Source of the DNA: Bacteroidota bacterium
GTDB taxonomy: Bacteria; Bacteroidota; Bacteroidia; Bacteroidales; FEN-979
Direction: 5' to 3'
NCBI GenBank assembly: GCA_026391715.1
Contig: JAPLDO010000041.1
Span: 1-64,000 of the forward strand
Length of the DNA stretch: 64,000 bases
The first letter of the stretch is position 1, and each line of letters begins with the position of its first letter. The notes below the pieces were generated by a model that searched no databases, was not told where the DNA came from, and worked only from the letters and a program-made list of their open reading frames with translations. Below, piece by piece: positions 33,861 through 44,000 of the stretch. A program made the position numbers and the translations under genes.

Positions 33861-36800
33861 CTATCTTTTTACAACCTTCACCCTGTAAATTTGACCGGCT
33901 TCTCCGGTTAACCGGATGAAAAAAAGCCCCGCTTTCTGCCCCGACAGATCGAACCGGTAAAATTCCGAATGATTTTCAATCGAGCCATTTTGGATAACCT
34001 CACCGGCAGACGAAACAATCTGATAACGAAAACTATTTCCGGATGGCAGTGAAATCTCTATCTTTTCGCCGGTTGGAACAGGGAAAGCTTTTATTTGGTC
34101 GCTGATCTTTTCCAGCCCGGCGCCCACAGGCCAGTCAACACATCCCACGAGGCTGAATTCCGCAGCCGAAGCCCAGGGATTTCCGTTTACTTCATTCAGC
34201 GCGACGAGACGGAAATATCTTCCGGTCGTTTCACTATCAAGCGTAATTGTCTGAGGGGCTGCGGTATTCACAAACTCACCTATTTTTACGGGTGCTCCCC
34301 AATCAAGCGTATCCTCGCTGATATACAATTCATATCTTTTGATCCGCCCGTTTTCACCGTCCTGCCGGGGCAGATAGGTGAATTTGCTGATCTTGTACCG
34401 CGCGCCAAGGCTGACCTGGATCTCATGCGGATACGGATCGTTGCCTGTGCTCCAGCGGGTATGCCAGATAGTGGATGGATCGTTGTCGAAGCTCATGGTT
34501 GCAAGTCCCGGATAATTGAGTTCCTCGCTGTCAACATAAACCAGCGACCAGATATTTTTTTGCAATTCAGCGGGGTTGTTGCAGTCGTATATCGAAGGAC
34601 AAGTTGATGCAGTTACCATATCTGAAATGGTTTTAGTATAGTTTTGACCATTCTTTGTCACAGTAAGACTTACATTGTATGAGCCGGGATTTCCCAGAAC
34701 TACCCGCGGATTCCTGATATTAGCGCTTTCGATCCAGGAAGGCTGTGGCGTTATGCTCCATAACCAGCTTACGCCAGTGTGATCGAGGATTGAGTGGTCA
34801 TCAAAAAACAGGGTGTCGAGCATACAGTTATAATGTGCCTTTTCGATCCACGGATTTACAATTGGCAGGAACGTTGTATCGACAATTGGCGATTCCCATA
34901 CTCCGCCGTTGCCTCCCACACGTAATTTACCGTCGCGAAAAAAGGGAAGCGACATGTTCACCGTCATCCCGGCAGGATAGTTTGCGCTGAATAACGCCCA
35001 GTCGCTCATCCCGCTGTGGCGGTAATAAACCTTTGCCGTTTTTCCGTTAGTGGAATTTGTAAACAGATAAACAAGATCATTGTTTGATGTGGATGGTTGG
35101 ATAACAAGGCATTTCATGTATTCCGACAGGGTTCCGCTCCAGTCTTCCCAGGTATCGCCACCATCGGATGACCGGAAAACCTTGCCTATGTCAGCCGACC
35201 AGGTTCCGTTCTGCAAACAGGCATAGATAACATTTTCATTGAATGGAGAGATAGCGATAAAGAGTTTTCCCTTCCAGTTAGATGTGCCATAAGGCGGACT
35301 TGTAAGCGACGGCTTCAATTCCCATGTTATCCCGCCATCGGCGCTTCTGCACAATCCCCCGCCCATTATGTCGGCATACATCACCTGCGGATTACTTAAA
35401 CTGATCTGGAGATACCTTACCCTTGCAGGAAAATTATACAGCAAATCCCAGGTTACGCCCATGTCGGCGCTTTTCCAGAATCCTGTGCCTTCTCCAAGAA
35501 AAAGTGTTCCGTAATAGTTCGGATGATGAACCAGATTGCTCCGGCATCCGCCATACTCATCCATATTCGGATATTTGCTGAAAATGAACCGTCCCTCTGG
35601 CTTGCCTTCGGCGGTTTGAGGCAAAATCCATCCGTTGCCCAGGTCGTCGAAAGCGACATGACGGCTTTTACCCTGGAGAACCCAGCCGGTAGGCGATTCC
35701 GCGCCTCCCATGCGCAGCGCCTTGGGCTGGTAAAACCCGGCAATGGCGGTATTTCCGTTGTGATACCTGCCGCCAACAACAATGTCTTCGTTCCACCCCT
35801 GATCGAAGCCCCAAAGGTCGGAGCCGGTTATACCGTTTACCCTCACAAAATAGTTGGCGGCAATCCCGAAATTGTCGGTCGTAAGGTTCATGCCTCCATC
35901 AGTAGAAACCCATGTTTCGCCGTTAGGCAGCATTTTAATATCCTGGATATCGGGGTGAATGTTGAAATTGCCCGCATAGCCGCCAACTGCGGTGAATGTA
36001 TTGCCTCCATTGACAGATTTGTACAAGGTTGTCGTTCCAACGAGGATGATGTTTTCGTTCACCGGCGAAATGTCAAGAACCAGGTCGAAGTAACCTTGAC
36101 CGTTGCCCATTGGGAATGAACCTGTTCCGCCGGTAGCTTGCAGTGACCAGTTCCAGACAGAACCTGTCAAAGCTCCTTTTAAAAGGTATGGCGTATTGTT
36201 GGCGCTCAGCAGAATTGCAAGAATGATGTTCGGGTTGGCGGCGGTCATGGCAAGCAATCCTCCCGATGATTCAACTACAGTGTTTGGAAAAGTCGCCTGT
36301 GGCTGGAATGACTGTCCGCCATCAGTTGACATGACGATAGAGAAATTTGCGTTTGCTTTTGTCAGCGCGAAAATCTGGGAATTATCGTTTGGTTTGATTT
36401 CAATGTCGTAAGCCGGGGATGACCATTTCTTTGACCATGTGTTGCCGCCGTCGGAGCTGAGATAAACCCCGTTACCTGAAGCGGCGAAAATTTTCTGCGG
36501 ATTTGCGGGGTCAATCTTCAAACGGTCGGCGTTGAAAAGGTTTCCGGCAACGAGCATGGGCGTCCAGGTTGCGCCTCCGTCGGAAGTCCGGTGAACCTGG
36601 TTTCCGGCTGCAACGTAAACCACGTCGGGATTCGATGGAAGCGCCACAACCGCGGTAACGCCGCCGCCGAATGGATAATCCTGCCCGATTAATTGCCAGG
36701 TTACTCCCTTGTTTGTGGTTTTATTTACAAAACCGGTTTCCGTTCCGCAGTAGATGATGTTGTTATCAGAAGCGGCTACATCAAAGGAATAGACATTTGC

Positions 36801-37289
36801 CTGCCACGGACAAGACGGCGGCGGCGTAGCCGAACCGGATTCATTCAGCCAAAAGGTTTCCTTTGGACCGAGGAAAGTCCAGTTAGATCCGTTTGCCGGA
36901 GATGATTCATGGTCGTGACCGGCATCCAGTTGGACTCTCTTTTGGTTTTGATAATATTGGTCAGTATCCGGCAATCTGATTTTGCCATCCGGGAGGACGA
37001 GGGATTCAATTGCCCTTCGCCAGATTTTAAAATAGCGGATGATCGCATTTTTCTCGCCGGGATGTTGCGCGATATAAAGGTCAAATTCACGGCAGATATC
37101 ATTGAAATTTACCGGAAATTGGTACAACATTTTCGCCCATACCGGAAAGTTTTCACTGTAAGCAGGTTTATAGCTCTTGATAATGCCCGGCAATTCATCA
37201 TAAGGGGTAAAGGAAGATTGGCTCATTGCCATTACGCTGAAAAAGCATAAGAATATTGCAATTGCCGATTCAAGAAAATGTTTTTTCAT
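33861..37289 (-). CDS. Large secreted beta-propeller (BNR/sortilin-like) protein with PKD, F5/8C and T9SS domains
   Basis: A protein of 1142 residues with a signal peptide (1-23). From about 150 to 800 it has repeated Asp-box motifs S-x-D-G-G-x-T-W (TSDGGATW, SSDGGNTW, STDGGMN, SSDGGDTW). These mark a VPS10/sortilin-like or sialidase-like beta-propeller, with exo-glycosidase or binding functions. A PKD domain lies at about 830-900 (WLWSITPQPS ... YNVSLTVTKNG). A discoidin (F5/8 type C) carbohydrate-binding domain lies at about 910-1055. The last 75 residues are a T9SS sorting domain (FPVPTGEKIEISL ... IYRVKVVKR). Catalytic residues cannot be confirmed. Confidence 0.88.
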   Translation of the reverse strand: MKKHFLESAIAIFLCFFSVMAMSQSSFTPYDELPGIIKSYKPAYSENFPVWAKMLYQFPVNFNDICREFDLYIAQHPGEKNAIIRYFKIWRRAIESLVLPDGKIRLPDTDQYYQNQKRVQLDAGHDHESSPANGSNWTFLGPKETFWLNESGSATPPPSCPWQANVYSFDVAASDNNIIYCGTETGFVNKTTNKGVTWQLIGQDYPFGGGVTAVVALPSNPDVVYVAAGNQVHRTSDGGATWTPMLVAGNLFNADRLKIDPANPQKIFAASGNGVYLSSDGGNTWSKKWSSPAYDIEIKPNDNSQIFALTKANANFSIVMSTDGGQSFQPQATFPNTVVESSGGLLAMTAANPNIILAILLSANNTPYLLKGALTGSVWNWSLQATGGTGSFPMGNGQGYFDLVLDISPVNENIILVGTTTLYKSVNGGNTFTAVGGYAGNFNIHPDIQDIKMLPNGETWVSTDGGMNLTTDNFGIAANYFVRVNGITGSDLWGFDQGWNEDIVVGGRYHNGNTAIAGFYQPKALRMGGAESPTGWVLQGKSRHVAFDDLGNGWILPQTAEGKPEGRFIFSKYPNMDEYGGCRSNLVHHPNYYGTLFLGEGTGFWKSADMGVTWDLLYNFPARVRYLQISLSNPQVMYADIMGGGLCRSADGGITWELKPSLTSPPYGTSNWKGKLFIAISPFNENVIYACLQNGTWSADIGKVFRSSDGGDTWEDWSGTLSEYMKCLVIQPSTSNNDLVYLFTNSTNGKTAKVYYRHSGMSDWALFSANYPAGMTVNMSLPFFRDGKLRVGGNGGVWESPIVDTTFLPIVNPWIEKAHYNCMLDTLFFDDHSILDHTGVSWLWSITPQPSWIESANIRNPRVVLGNPGSYNVSLTVTKNGQNYTKTISDMVTASTCPSIYDCNNPAELQKNIWSLVYVDSEELNYPGLATMSFDNDPSTIWHTRWSTGNDPYPHEIQVSLGARYKISKFTYLPRQDGENGRIKRYELYISEDTLDWGAPVKIGEFVNTAAPQTITLDSETTGRYFRLVALNEVNGNPWASAAEFSLVGCVDWPVGAGLEKISDQIKAFPVPTGEKIEISLPSGNSFRYQIVSSAGEVIQNGSIENHSEFYRFDLSGQKAGLFFIRLTGEAGQIYRVKVVKR

Positions 37290-37528
37290 CTGTTTATGTT
37301 TCGTTAGTTATTCGTATTAATTGGTTCAAAAAATTCGTAAAACGCCAGGAAAGTTAAATATTCATCTTGAGCGTTTTTTTTCGACAAAGTTCCGAATGTG
37401 CGTCGAATAATCATACTCCTGTGCGTAAAATTTGAATTGTCATGAATGATTCATTTGATATTATATTTTGTTGTATTTTGGTTTATCGAAATTTGAAACG
37501 GATATTTTTCAAAAACAACTGATTTACA

Positions 37529-37873
37529 ATGGAAATAACAGGAAAGGTAATTAAAATTCTGCCGCTTCAGACAGGAACCGGTAGAAATGGAACATGGAAA
37601 AAACAGGATTTTATAATTGAAACTCCAGGACAGATCCCCAGGAAGATATGCTTTTCGCTATGGGGCGACAAAATTGACCAGTTCAATCTTATTGAAGGCG
37701 ACGAAACCGAAGTGTCGTTCGATCTTGAAAGCCGGGAATACAACAGCAAATGGTACACCGACGCAAAAGCCTGGAAAATAGTTAAGAAAAGCGCAGGCAC
37801 AGGCATACCGTCGGGAGAAGAGCCTCCTCCGGAATATTATCCGTCCCCTTCGGATGACGGGATGCCGTTTTGA
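37529..37873 (+). CDS. DUF3127 protein, OB-fold with SSB-like acidic tail
   Basis: A 114-residue protein. The body (about 1-88) is the DUF3127 domain, beginning MEITGKVIKILPLQTGTGRNG and containing CFSLWGDKIDQFNL, the pattern of an OB fold for nucleic-acid binding. The C-terminus is a flexible Pro/Glu/Ser-rich linker ending DDGMPF. That tip resembles the conserved D-D-D-I-P-F of single-strand DNA-binding protein, which recruits repair enzymes. Genes for exonuclease VII follow 240 bases downstream. The role is unproven, but a secondary SSB-like function is reasonable. Confidence 0.85.
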   Translation: MEITGKVIKILPLQTGTGRNGTWKKQDFIIETPGQIPRKICFSLWGDKIDQFNLIEGDETEVSFDLESREYNSKWYTDAKAWKIVKKSAGTGIPSGEEPPPEYYPSPSDDGMPF

Positions 37874-37880
37874 GGGAAAA

Positions 37881-37919
37881 AATTGAATGATTGAATAGAT
37901 TGAGTAGATTGAAATGATT
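37881..37919. repeat. Degenerate octamer repeat (attgaatg-like)
   Basis: Variants of GATTGAAT over about 39 bases directly after the DUF3127 stop codon. Confidence 0.6.
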
Positions 37920-37947
37920 TGTCGGTTTCAGAACGGGCATATTACTG

Positions 37948-37965
37948 TTTTTCGGAGTGGATTCA
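37948..37965. repeat. Half copy of the triple-palindrome repeat (right arm)
   Basis: TTTTTCGGAGTGGATTCA matches the right arm of the 157-bp repeat with one change. The rest of the element is absent. Confidence 0.6.
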
Positions 37966-37997
37966 TCAGTTTATTTAACCATTAAACACTAAGCAAA

Positions 37998-38099
37998 ATG
38001 TCAAAAGGACAAGATCAAAAAAAAGAGGTAAAAAAAGAACCTGCCAAATCGTTGAAGGAAAAAAGACTGGAAAAAAAAGAGAAGAAGGCTAAAAAATAG
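37998..38099 (+). CDS. 33-residue lysine-rich microprotein
   Basis: ATG at 37998 encodes MSKGQDQKKEVKKEPAK and then SLKEKRLEKKEKKAKK, with 14 Lys and one Arg in 33 residues. It ends with TAG 14 bases before xseA. Small Lys-rich proteins starting MSKG... occur in other Bacteroidota as far as I recall. The basic composition suits nucleic-acid or ribosome binding, but this is a guess. Spacing suggests it shares a transcript with xseA-xseB. Confidence 0.6.
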   Translation: MSKGQDQKKEVKKEPAKSLKEKRLEKKEKKAKK

Positions 38100-38113
38100 T
38101 CTGCCTGCCTGAC

Positions 38114-39523
38114 ATGTCTGAGAAAGTCAATGACAGGACAATCTTTTCCCTTTCTGAGGTTACGTTGAGTATTCAGCGCACCCTGTCGGAAAGATATAAC
38201 AGTGTTTTCTGGGTGAAGGCGGAGATGAATAAAGTTAACCGCTATCCCCATTCAGGTCATTGTTACCCCGACCTGGTGGAGAAGGTTAACGGTAAGATTA
38301 TTGCCGAAATGCGGGCAAATATCTGGAAAGATGACTTTGATGCAATCAACGCGCGTTTCCTCGAAGTATTACATGAACCGCTGAAGGACGGGATCAACAT
38401 TCTGTTTTGCGCAAAAATCACCTTCCACTCTGTTTACGGCTTGAGTTTGCGGATCACCGATATTGACCCGGTTTTTTCATTGGGCGAACTGGAACGTGAA
38501 AAACAAGAAACCATCAACAGACTTAAAAAAGAAGGAATTTTGCATGCCAATAAATCCCGGATTTTAGCGCCGCTTCCCAAACGAATTGCAATCATTTCAG
38601 TTCAAACCAGTAAGGGATATGCTGATTTCACCAAGGTAATCGGAGAAAATCCATGGGGATACCAGATATTCCAAATGCTTTTCCCTGCCTTGCTTCAGGG
38701 CGAAAATGCCGTGGAATCAATTCTGCGCCAGTTCGCCATAATTGAAAAAGTCAGTCGCCACTTTGACGCGGTCGCCATTATCCGCGGCGGCGGCGGAGAT
38801 ATAGGTCTCACATGTTACAACAACTATTTGCTTGCCAGAAGGATAGCCCTATTCCCACTTCCGGTGATCACCGGAATAGGCCATTCAACCAACGAAACGG
38901 TAGCTGAAATGGTGGCTTATAAAAATGCCATCACTCCCACTGAATTATCGGACTTCCTGATTCAGAAATTTCACAATTTTTCGGCGCCGGTAAATCGCGC
39001 CCTGCAAATTATCACTGAAAACGCCATTTTACTTATCCGGGAGGAGAAACTCAAAACAATTAACCTGGTAAGGTTTTTCAAAACCATCACCGGCTCTCAA
39101 CTGGGGAAGAACCGCCATAAACTTCATCAGTTAACCACCAGTCTTTTCCGGCAATCGAGCCACTTTTTACAACTGACGCGAGAGCGTCAAATCTATCAGA
39201 ACCTTCGAATTCTGGTAAAGGGTTCGGAACTATTCATAACTGGTCAAAGTGATCTTTTAGAATTATTACGAAAAAAACTACCTGACAATTTAAGTAGTTT
39301 TATTTCGCGGGAAGCGCAAAAAGTCAGCCAGTGGGAAAAAATGATCGAAATTATGAATCCAGTCCATGTTCTGAAACGCGGATACACCATAACCCTGGTA
39401 AATAACAAGGTTGTGAAAAGCGCCGAAGTTCTTAAAAAAGGAGACCAGTTGAAAACTATTCTTTGCGATGGCGAGGTCGTAAGCATTGCTCAATCAATTA
39501 CAAAAATTAACCCGAATGAGTAA
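38114..39523 (+). CDS. xseA: Exodeoxyribonuclease VII large subunit
   Basis: The 469-residue protein has an N-terminal OB fold (about 10-110), a catalytic domain with IAIISVQTSKGYADF (about 158-173), RGGGGDIGLTCYNN, GIGHSTNETVAEMVA and ITPTELSDFL. A long helical segment (about 290-400) follows and then the C-terminal GYTITLVNNK ... GDQLKTILCDGEV. Exonuclease VII degrades single-stranded DNA and acts in mismatch and recombination repair. The usual RGGGS is RGGGG and the GHExD is GHSTN, typical of the Bacteroidota branch as far as I recall. The last 8 bases overlap the start of xseB. Confidence 0.93.
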   Translation: MSEKVNDRTIFSLSEVTLSIQRTLSERYNSVFWVKAEMNKVNRYPHSGHCYPDLVEKVNGKIIAEMRANIWKDDFDAINARFLEVLHEPLKDGINILFCAKITFHSVYGLSLRITDIDPVFSLGELEREKQETINRLKKEGILHANKSRILAPLPKRIAIISVQTSKGYADFTKVIGENPWGYQIFQMLFPALLQGENAVESILRQFAIIEKVSRHFDAVAIIRGGGGDIGLTCYNNYLLARRIALFPLPVITGIGHSTNETVAEMVAYKNAITPTELSDFLIQKFHNFSAPVNRALQIITENAILLIREEKLKTINLVRFFKTITGSQLGKNRHKLHQLTTSLFRQSSHFLQLTRERQIYQNLRILVKGSELFITGQSDLLELLRKKLPDNLSSFISREAQKVSQWEKMIEIMNPVHVLKRGYTITLVNNKVVKSAEVLKKGDQLKTILCDGEVVSIAQSITKINPNE

Positions 39524-39734
39524 AAATCCATCCTATACCGAGGCTTTCGAAGAACTCGGGGAGATTGTTTCGGAAATCGAAAACGGTGAAATTTCGGTTG
39601 ATGTATTGTCCGAAAAAGTCAAACGCGCCGCACTGCTAATCAAAATCTGCAAAAGCAAACTGACTTCCACCGAAGAAGAGGTAAGCAAAATTTTAAAGGA
39701 ACTGGAAACTGGTGAAGGGGTACCGGAGAAGTAA
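39516..39734 (+). CDS. xseB: Exodeoxyribonuclease VII small subunit
   Basis: A 72-residue, mostly helical protein: SYTEAFEELGEIVSEIENGEISVDVLSEKVKRA is the family signature, here cited in parts. XseB subunits pack around XseA to form active exonuclease VII. The ATG at 39516 overlaps the xseA stop by 8 bases, so translation is coupled. The longer frame from 39486 lies wholly inside xseA and was rejected. Confidence 0.93.
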   Translation: MSKNPSYTEAFEELGEIVSEIENGEISVDVLSEKVKRAALLIKICKSKLTSTEEEVSKILKELETGEGVPEK

Positions 39735-39870
39735 CCGGTGTAACCTAATTCTTTATGAATCTAACTCCGGCAGTTTTATTTTCTTTTGAAGCGACACGGA
39801 TAAATTCTGTTTCGGTAATCGCAGTATTTGGACTATAAAATTGCTTACAAGTTCTGAACAAACTGACAAT

Positions 39871-40935
39871 ATGTACGAACGAAAAGATAAAAAACCGTTG
39901 CAGGAGAAATCGCAGTTGACATCATTATCCTCCATCGGGGAATTCGGTCTCATTGACCGCCTGACATCACAGGTGAAATATCATCATCCGGAAACCCTTA
40001 AAGGCATTGGCGATGACGCTGCCGTTATTGATGCGGGTAATAAAGTAATTCTTCTCTCAACCGATCTGCTGGTGGAAGGAATTCATTTTGACCTTACTTA
40101 TACCCCGCTTAAACATCTTGGGTACAAAGCCGTAGTGGTAAACATATCCGACATAGCGGCAATGAACGGTATTCCTAAACAAATAACTGTTTCGATAGCT
40201 GTTTCAAGCCGTTTCCCGGTTGAAGCGCTGGATGAACTTTATGAAGGAATCCTGATGGCATGCAATCGGTATAAGGTTGATTTGGTTGGCGGCGATACAA
40301 GTTCGAGCGTAAAAGGTTTATTGATTTCGGTTACAATTGTGGGAGAAGCCTTGCCTGATGAGGTTGTTTACCGGAGTGGCGCCGCCCCTGGCGATTTGCT
40401 TTGTGTAACCGGCGACCTTGGAAGCGCCTACATGGGGTTGCTGGTCCTTGAAAGAGAAAAAACCGTATTCAAAGTAAACCCTGATATGCAGCCCGAACTT
40501 AACGATTATGAATACCAGGTAGGCAGGCAACTCAAACCCGAAGCGCGTACCGACATCCGTAATGTTTTCGGGAGTATTGGAATCAAACCAACTTCCATGA
40601 TTGACATTTCAGACGGTTTGTCGTCGGAGATTCTTCATATCTGTAAGGGTTCCGCCGTTGGGTGCAAACTGTTCGAGGAAAAGATTCCAATCGAGGAACA
40701 AACCCGCAAACTTGCTATGGAGTACAAGATCATCCCCAGCGTAACAGCTCTGAGTGGCGGAGAAGATTACGAACTGCTATTCACGGTAAAGCAAAGCGAC
40801 TACGAAAAGATCAAAGATATTGAAGGTATCAGCATTATCGGACATATAACCCATTCCGGTGAAGGCAAATTTATGATTACCCCCGATGGTAAATATGTTC
40901 CCTTAATCGCACAAGGATGGGATGGGATGAAGTAG
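39871..40935 (+). CDS. thiL: Thiamine-monophosphate kinase
   Basis: A 354-residue enzyme making thiamine diphosphate from thiamine monophosphate and ATP. Landmarks are GEFGLIDRL, IGDDAAVID (about 47-55), LLSTDLLVEGIHFDL with metal-binding Asp, YKAVVVNISDIAAMNG, LVGGDTSSS, CVTGDLGSAYMGL, SMIDISDGLSSEI and ALSGGEDYELLFTV. All are those of the PurM/ThiL superfamily. ATG at 39871 (MYERKDKK) was chosen as the first real start; the upstream frame begins with TTG. It lies after xseB on the same strand, 136 bases on, and ends in a terminator. Confidence 0.95.
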   Translation: MYERKDKKPLQEKSQLTSLSSIGEFGLIDRLTSQVKYHHPETLKGIGDDAAVIDAGNKVILLSTDLLVEGIHFDLTYTPLKHLGYKAVVVNISDIAAMNGIPKQITVSIAVSSRFPVEALDELYEGILMACNRYKVDLVGGDTSSSVKGLLISVTIVGEALPDEVVYRSGAAPGDLLCVTGDLGSAYMGLLVLEREKTVFKVNPDMQPELNDYEYQVGRQLKPEARTDIRNVFGSIGIKPTSMIDISDGLSSEILHICKGSAVGCKLFEEKIPIEEQTRKLAMEYKIIPSVTALSGGEDYELLFTVKQSDYEKIKDIEGISIIGHITHSGEGKFMITPDGKYVPLIAQGWDGMK

Positions 40936-40956
40936 AACAATGAAACAATATCCAAT

Positions 40957-40990
40957 AAAAAAGGCTGCCCCATGCCGGAGCAGCCTTTTT
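40957..40990. terminator. Shared terminator between thiL and the convergent T9SS gene
   Basis: AAAAGGCTGC (40959-40968) pairs with GCAGCCTTTT (40980-40989). A/T runs on both sides make it work in both directions. It lies 20 bases before the stop of the minus-strand gene. Confidence 0.85.
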
Positions 40991-41008
40991 GAAAAGTGAA
41001 GATTAGAA

Positions 41009-44000
41009 TTATTTGGTCAGGATGATTTTCACCGTCTGAACATTTTCACCCGCTGTAACTTTCACAAAATAGATTCCCGGAGCGTTTCCTTTTATTGAAA
41101 TTTCCTGCTTGCGCAAACCTGGTAATTCGGCGCTGAGAATTTTTCCTCCAAGCGTTCCCAGTACATCAACTTTAACAGGGCTGGTGATGTTTTCACCTCG
41201 TTGTTCAATAGTAAATATGCCGCTGGTTGGGTTCGGATAGATTTTAAAAGAATTGTTCATCATGCTTAAACCGGTTTCTTCGTTTCCGGTAAGCGATGAC
41301 GGCGTTTTGGGGAAATCGCAATACGGTCCGCCGGGAACGATAGTTCCAGACATGTAACCTCCTGATTGCACTGTGGTCCCAGCCAAATACAGAATTTTTT
41401 GTCCTGCAATCATCAGAACGCTGCCGCCTGGTTGAACCTCAAACGTGGAGCTGCCGCCGGCTACCGTGATGGTGTTTGAAGCGTTGTAACAAATAGCCAT
41501 TACAGATGAAACGACTCCCGTCACACTCAGATTTTCAGGAACTCCTCCGTTCACAGTCATTATGATTGTATTTGATGTTGCCGGACTACCGCTTGTGCAG
41601 GTTTCGCCAGATGTAACCACGCACTTTACTTCATCGTTGTTCAGTGGGATATATGAGAAAGCGCTACTGCTTGTTCCAACATTTGTTCCATTAACTTTCC
41701 ATTGAAAAGCGGGATTAGCGCCGCCATTTACAACTGTAGCTGTAAACGTAACAGTTGTGCCTGCGGCAACAGGGTTGGCAGATGCAGTAATTGTGACGCT
41801 TACCGGCAAAGGCTGGTTAACGAATATCTGATATTGTGAAGAGCCGCCTTCATCGCCGCAATCGTTGGTTCCAAATACATTAGCAAGACCGGAAGAGCTA
41901 CCGGGAGCATAAGTAACGGTAACAGCATTTGTACCTTCGCCGAAAATAATGGTGGCTCCCGCAGGAAATGTCCACACATAAAATGTTGCATTGGCAATGG
42001 GCTGCACAGAATATTGATACTGGGTAAGATTGGCGCAAACCGGCGATGGTCCGGATATTTGACCAGCATCGCCAGGAAACAGACAGGCAGTGGTGAAATT
42101 CAAATCGTTTCCACTGGCTGAACCCGATGCGTTTGTTCCAATCACTTTGAAATGGTAAGTAGTATTTGCAGTAAGACCTGTCAAATCAACTGAAACAGGA
42201 GTTGTTACTCCACCGGTAACAGTTGGCGGCGTTGCGGCTACGGTATCGCTGTATGTTGTGGTTAGACCATAAGCGAATTTAACTGTAGAATTCTGGTTAT
42301 TGGCATTCACCGTACCATTAAGAGTAGCGTATGTAGTTCCAACGAAAGTGGCGGCAGTAGTTACAACCGTTGGCGGCAGGTTAGATGCTGCGGATGCCCG
42401 GATTACGATATTGTCGAGGCGGTTGTTGCCGGATGCAGAAGTAGCGCCTGTGAATGTTATTCTCAGATAAACAACCGGAGCTCCATCAACGGCGTCAATA
42501 GCGCTAAGATCAAGTGTTTTTACAATAAATGTTGATGTATTGACGGCAGTATTGGTTCCGAAATCAGTAAATGTTAAGCCATCAACGCTCCACGCCCATT
42601 GATGGGTAGTAAAACCAGTGCCAGTACCGCGGGTTGCGAAGGTTAATATAGGATTCTGCAATGCAGACATAGAGAATTTTATCACCATGCATTTCCCGTT
42701 TGCCGAATTCAAAGTTCCGCCCACAGGCGAAAGGGCGCCTCCTGCGAAAGTGGTTTCTCTGGGGTCATTGGTAGTAGCTCCTCCAAACATGGTTAGTTCA
42801 TTGCCAATAGTAGCCGTGATCCATTTGGATGATCCATTTGTGCTGTCGGCATAAAGCATTGCCGTTGTTGACTGATCGCCGAAATTGGCTGCAACCGATG
42901 ACGGTGTATTTGGCGCGGCATAAGTTGAATCAAAAGTCCAGGCAGCAACGGGTGGGGTAAACACCAAAGTAAATACATCAGCAGCTGGCGCTGCCGGAAC
43001 AGTTTTGTATTTAATATTGACGCCTGAGTTGGTATAAGCATATATGGCGAAATAAAAGTGAGTTGAGCCGGAAAGTCCGTTCCAGGTATAAGTTTGGATC
43101 CCATGAAGAATATTCATCGCGCCGCTGCCATCATTAAGGTTGGCGTCATTTGTTACAGGAACTCCGTTTACGGGATTAACAAAAATCCCGGTTTTGTTTG
43201 CGAGGATCAAAAATCCGGTGGCGGGTTGGGCGCCATCGTTATCTAACCAGGTATTTACGATGGAATTGTAATTTGGCGCAATTGCGGTAAAAGTGGCTGC
43301 ATGGTTTGATGGTTCCGGTAGTACTACAAGACCAGTTACATTCACATTGACTGTAACAGCTCCGGCGGTTGCATGGCTGATAACGCCTGAGGCAGTTCCA
43401 AGGGGAGCGCTTGCATTGATTCGGGTATGAACTGTAACAGGTTCGCCGATAATATTTCCTCCCGATTGTGGAAGAACAACCAAAGGGCTGAAGATGACGT
43501 TATCTGTTGATACTTCATAAGCAGCGGGCGCTGTAACGGTAACATCGGCTGTAAGGTTATCCCCGGAAACTGTATAGTTCTGTGATGCAGAGTGAGCGCC
43601 AAGCACAGCTATAAAGCCTGAAAGGGAGGCAGGTGCAACGGTTATGGAGGGGATTGGCGCACCTGTCACGGATCCACTGCAGGTCACAGTTGCATTCGAA
43701 GCTCCGGTAGAAGTTGCGGTAATCACTTCTCCGTTATAGGTATTCACACTTAATCCTGCCTTCAGCCGAACATAGATAGTATCGAGAACTACTCCGGCAA
43801 TTTGGGTAAGCTCAATCGGGTTAGTTGGTACAAAAGTGCCGCCTGAGCCGGTTGAAATTTCGTAATTGGCAGGAGGAACAATAGAAATATCTGCGGTGAG
43901 GCTGGTTCCGTTAATTGAAAATGATTGCTCTGCGGATGGTCCGGCGCCAATAATATAGGTGAAACCGGTGAGAGATGTTGGATTTACAGTGATTGTTGGT

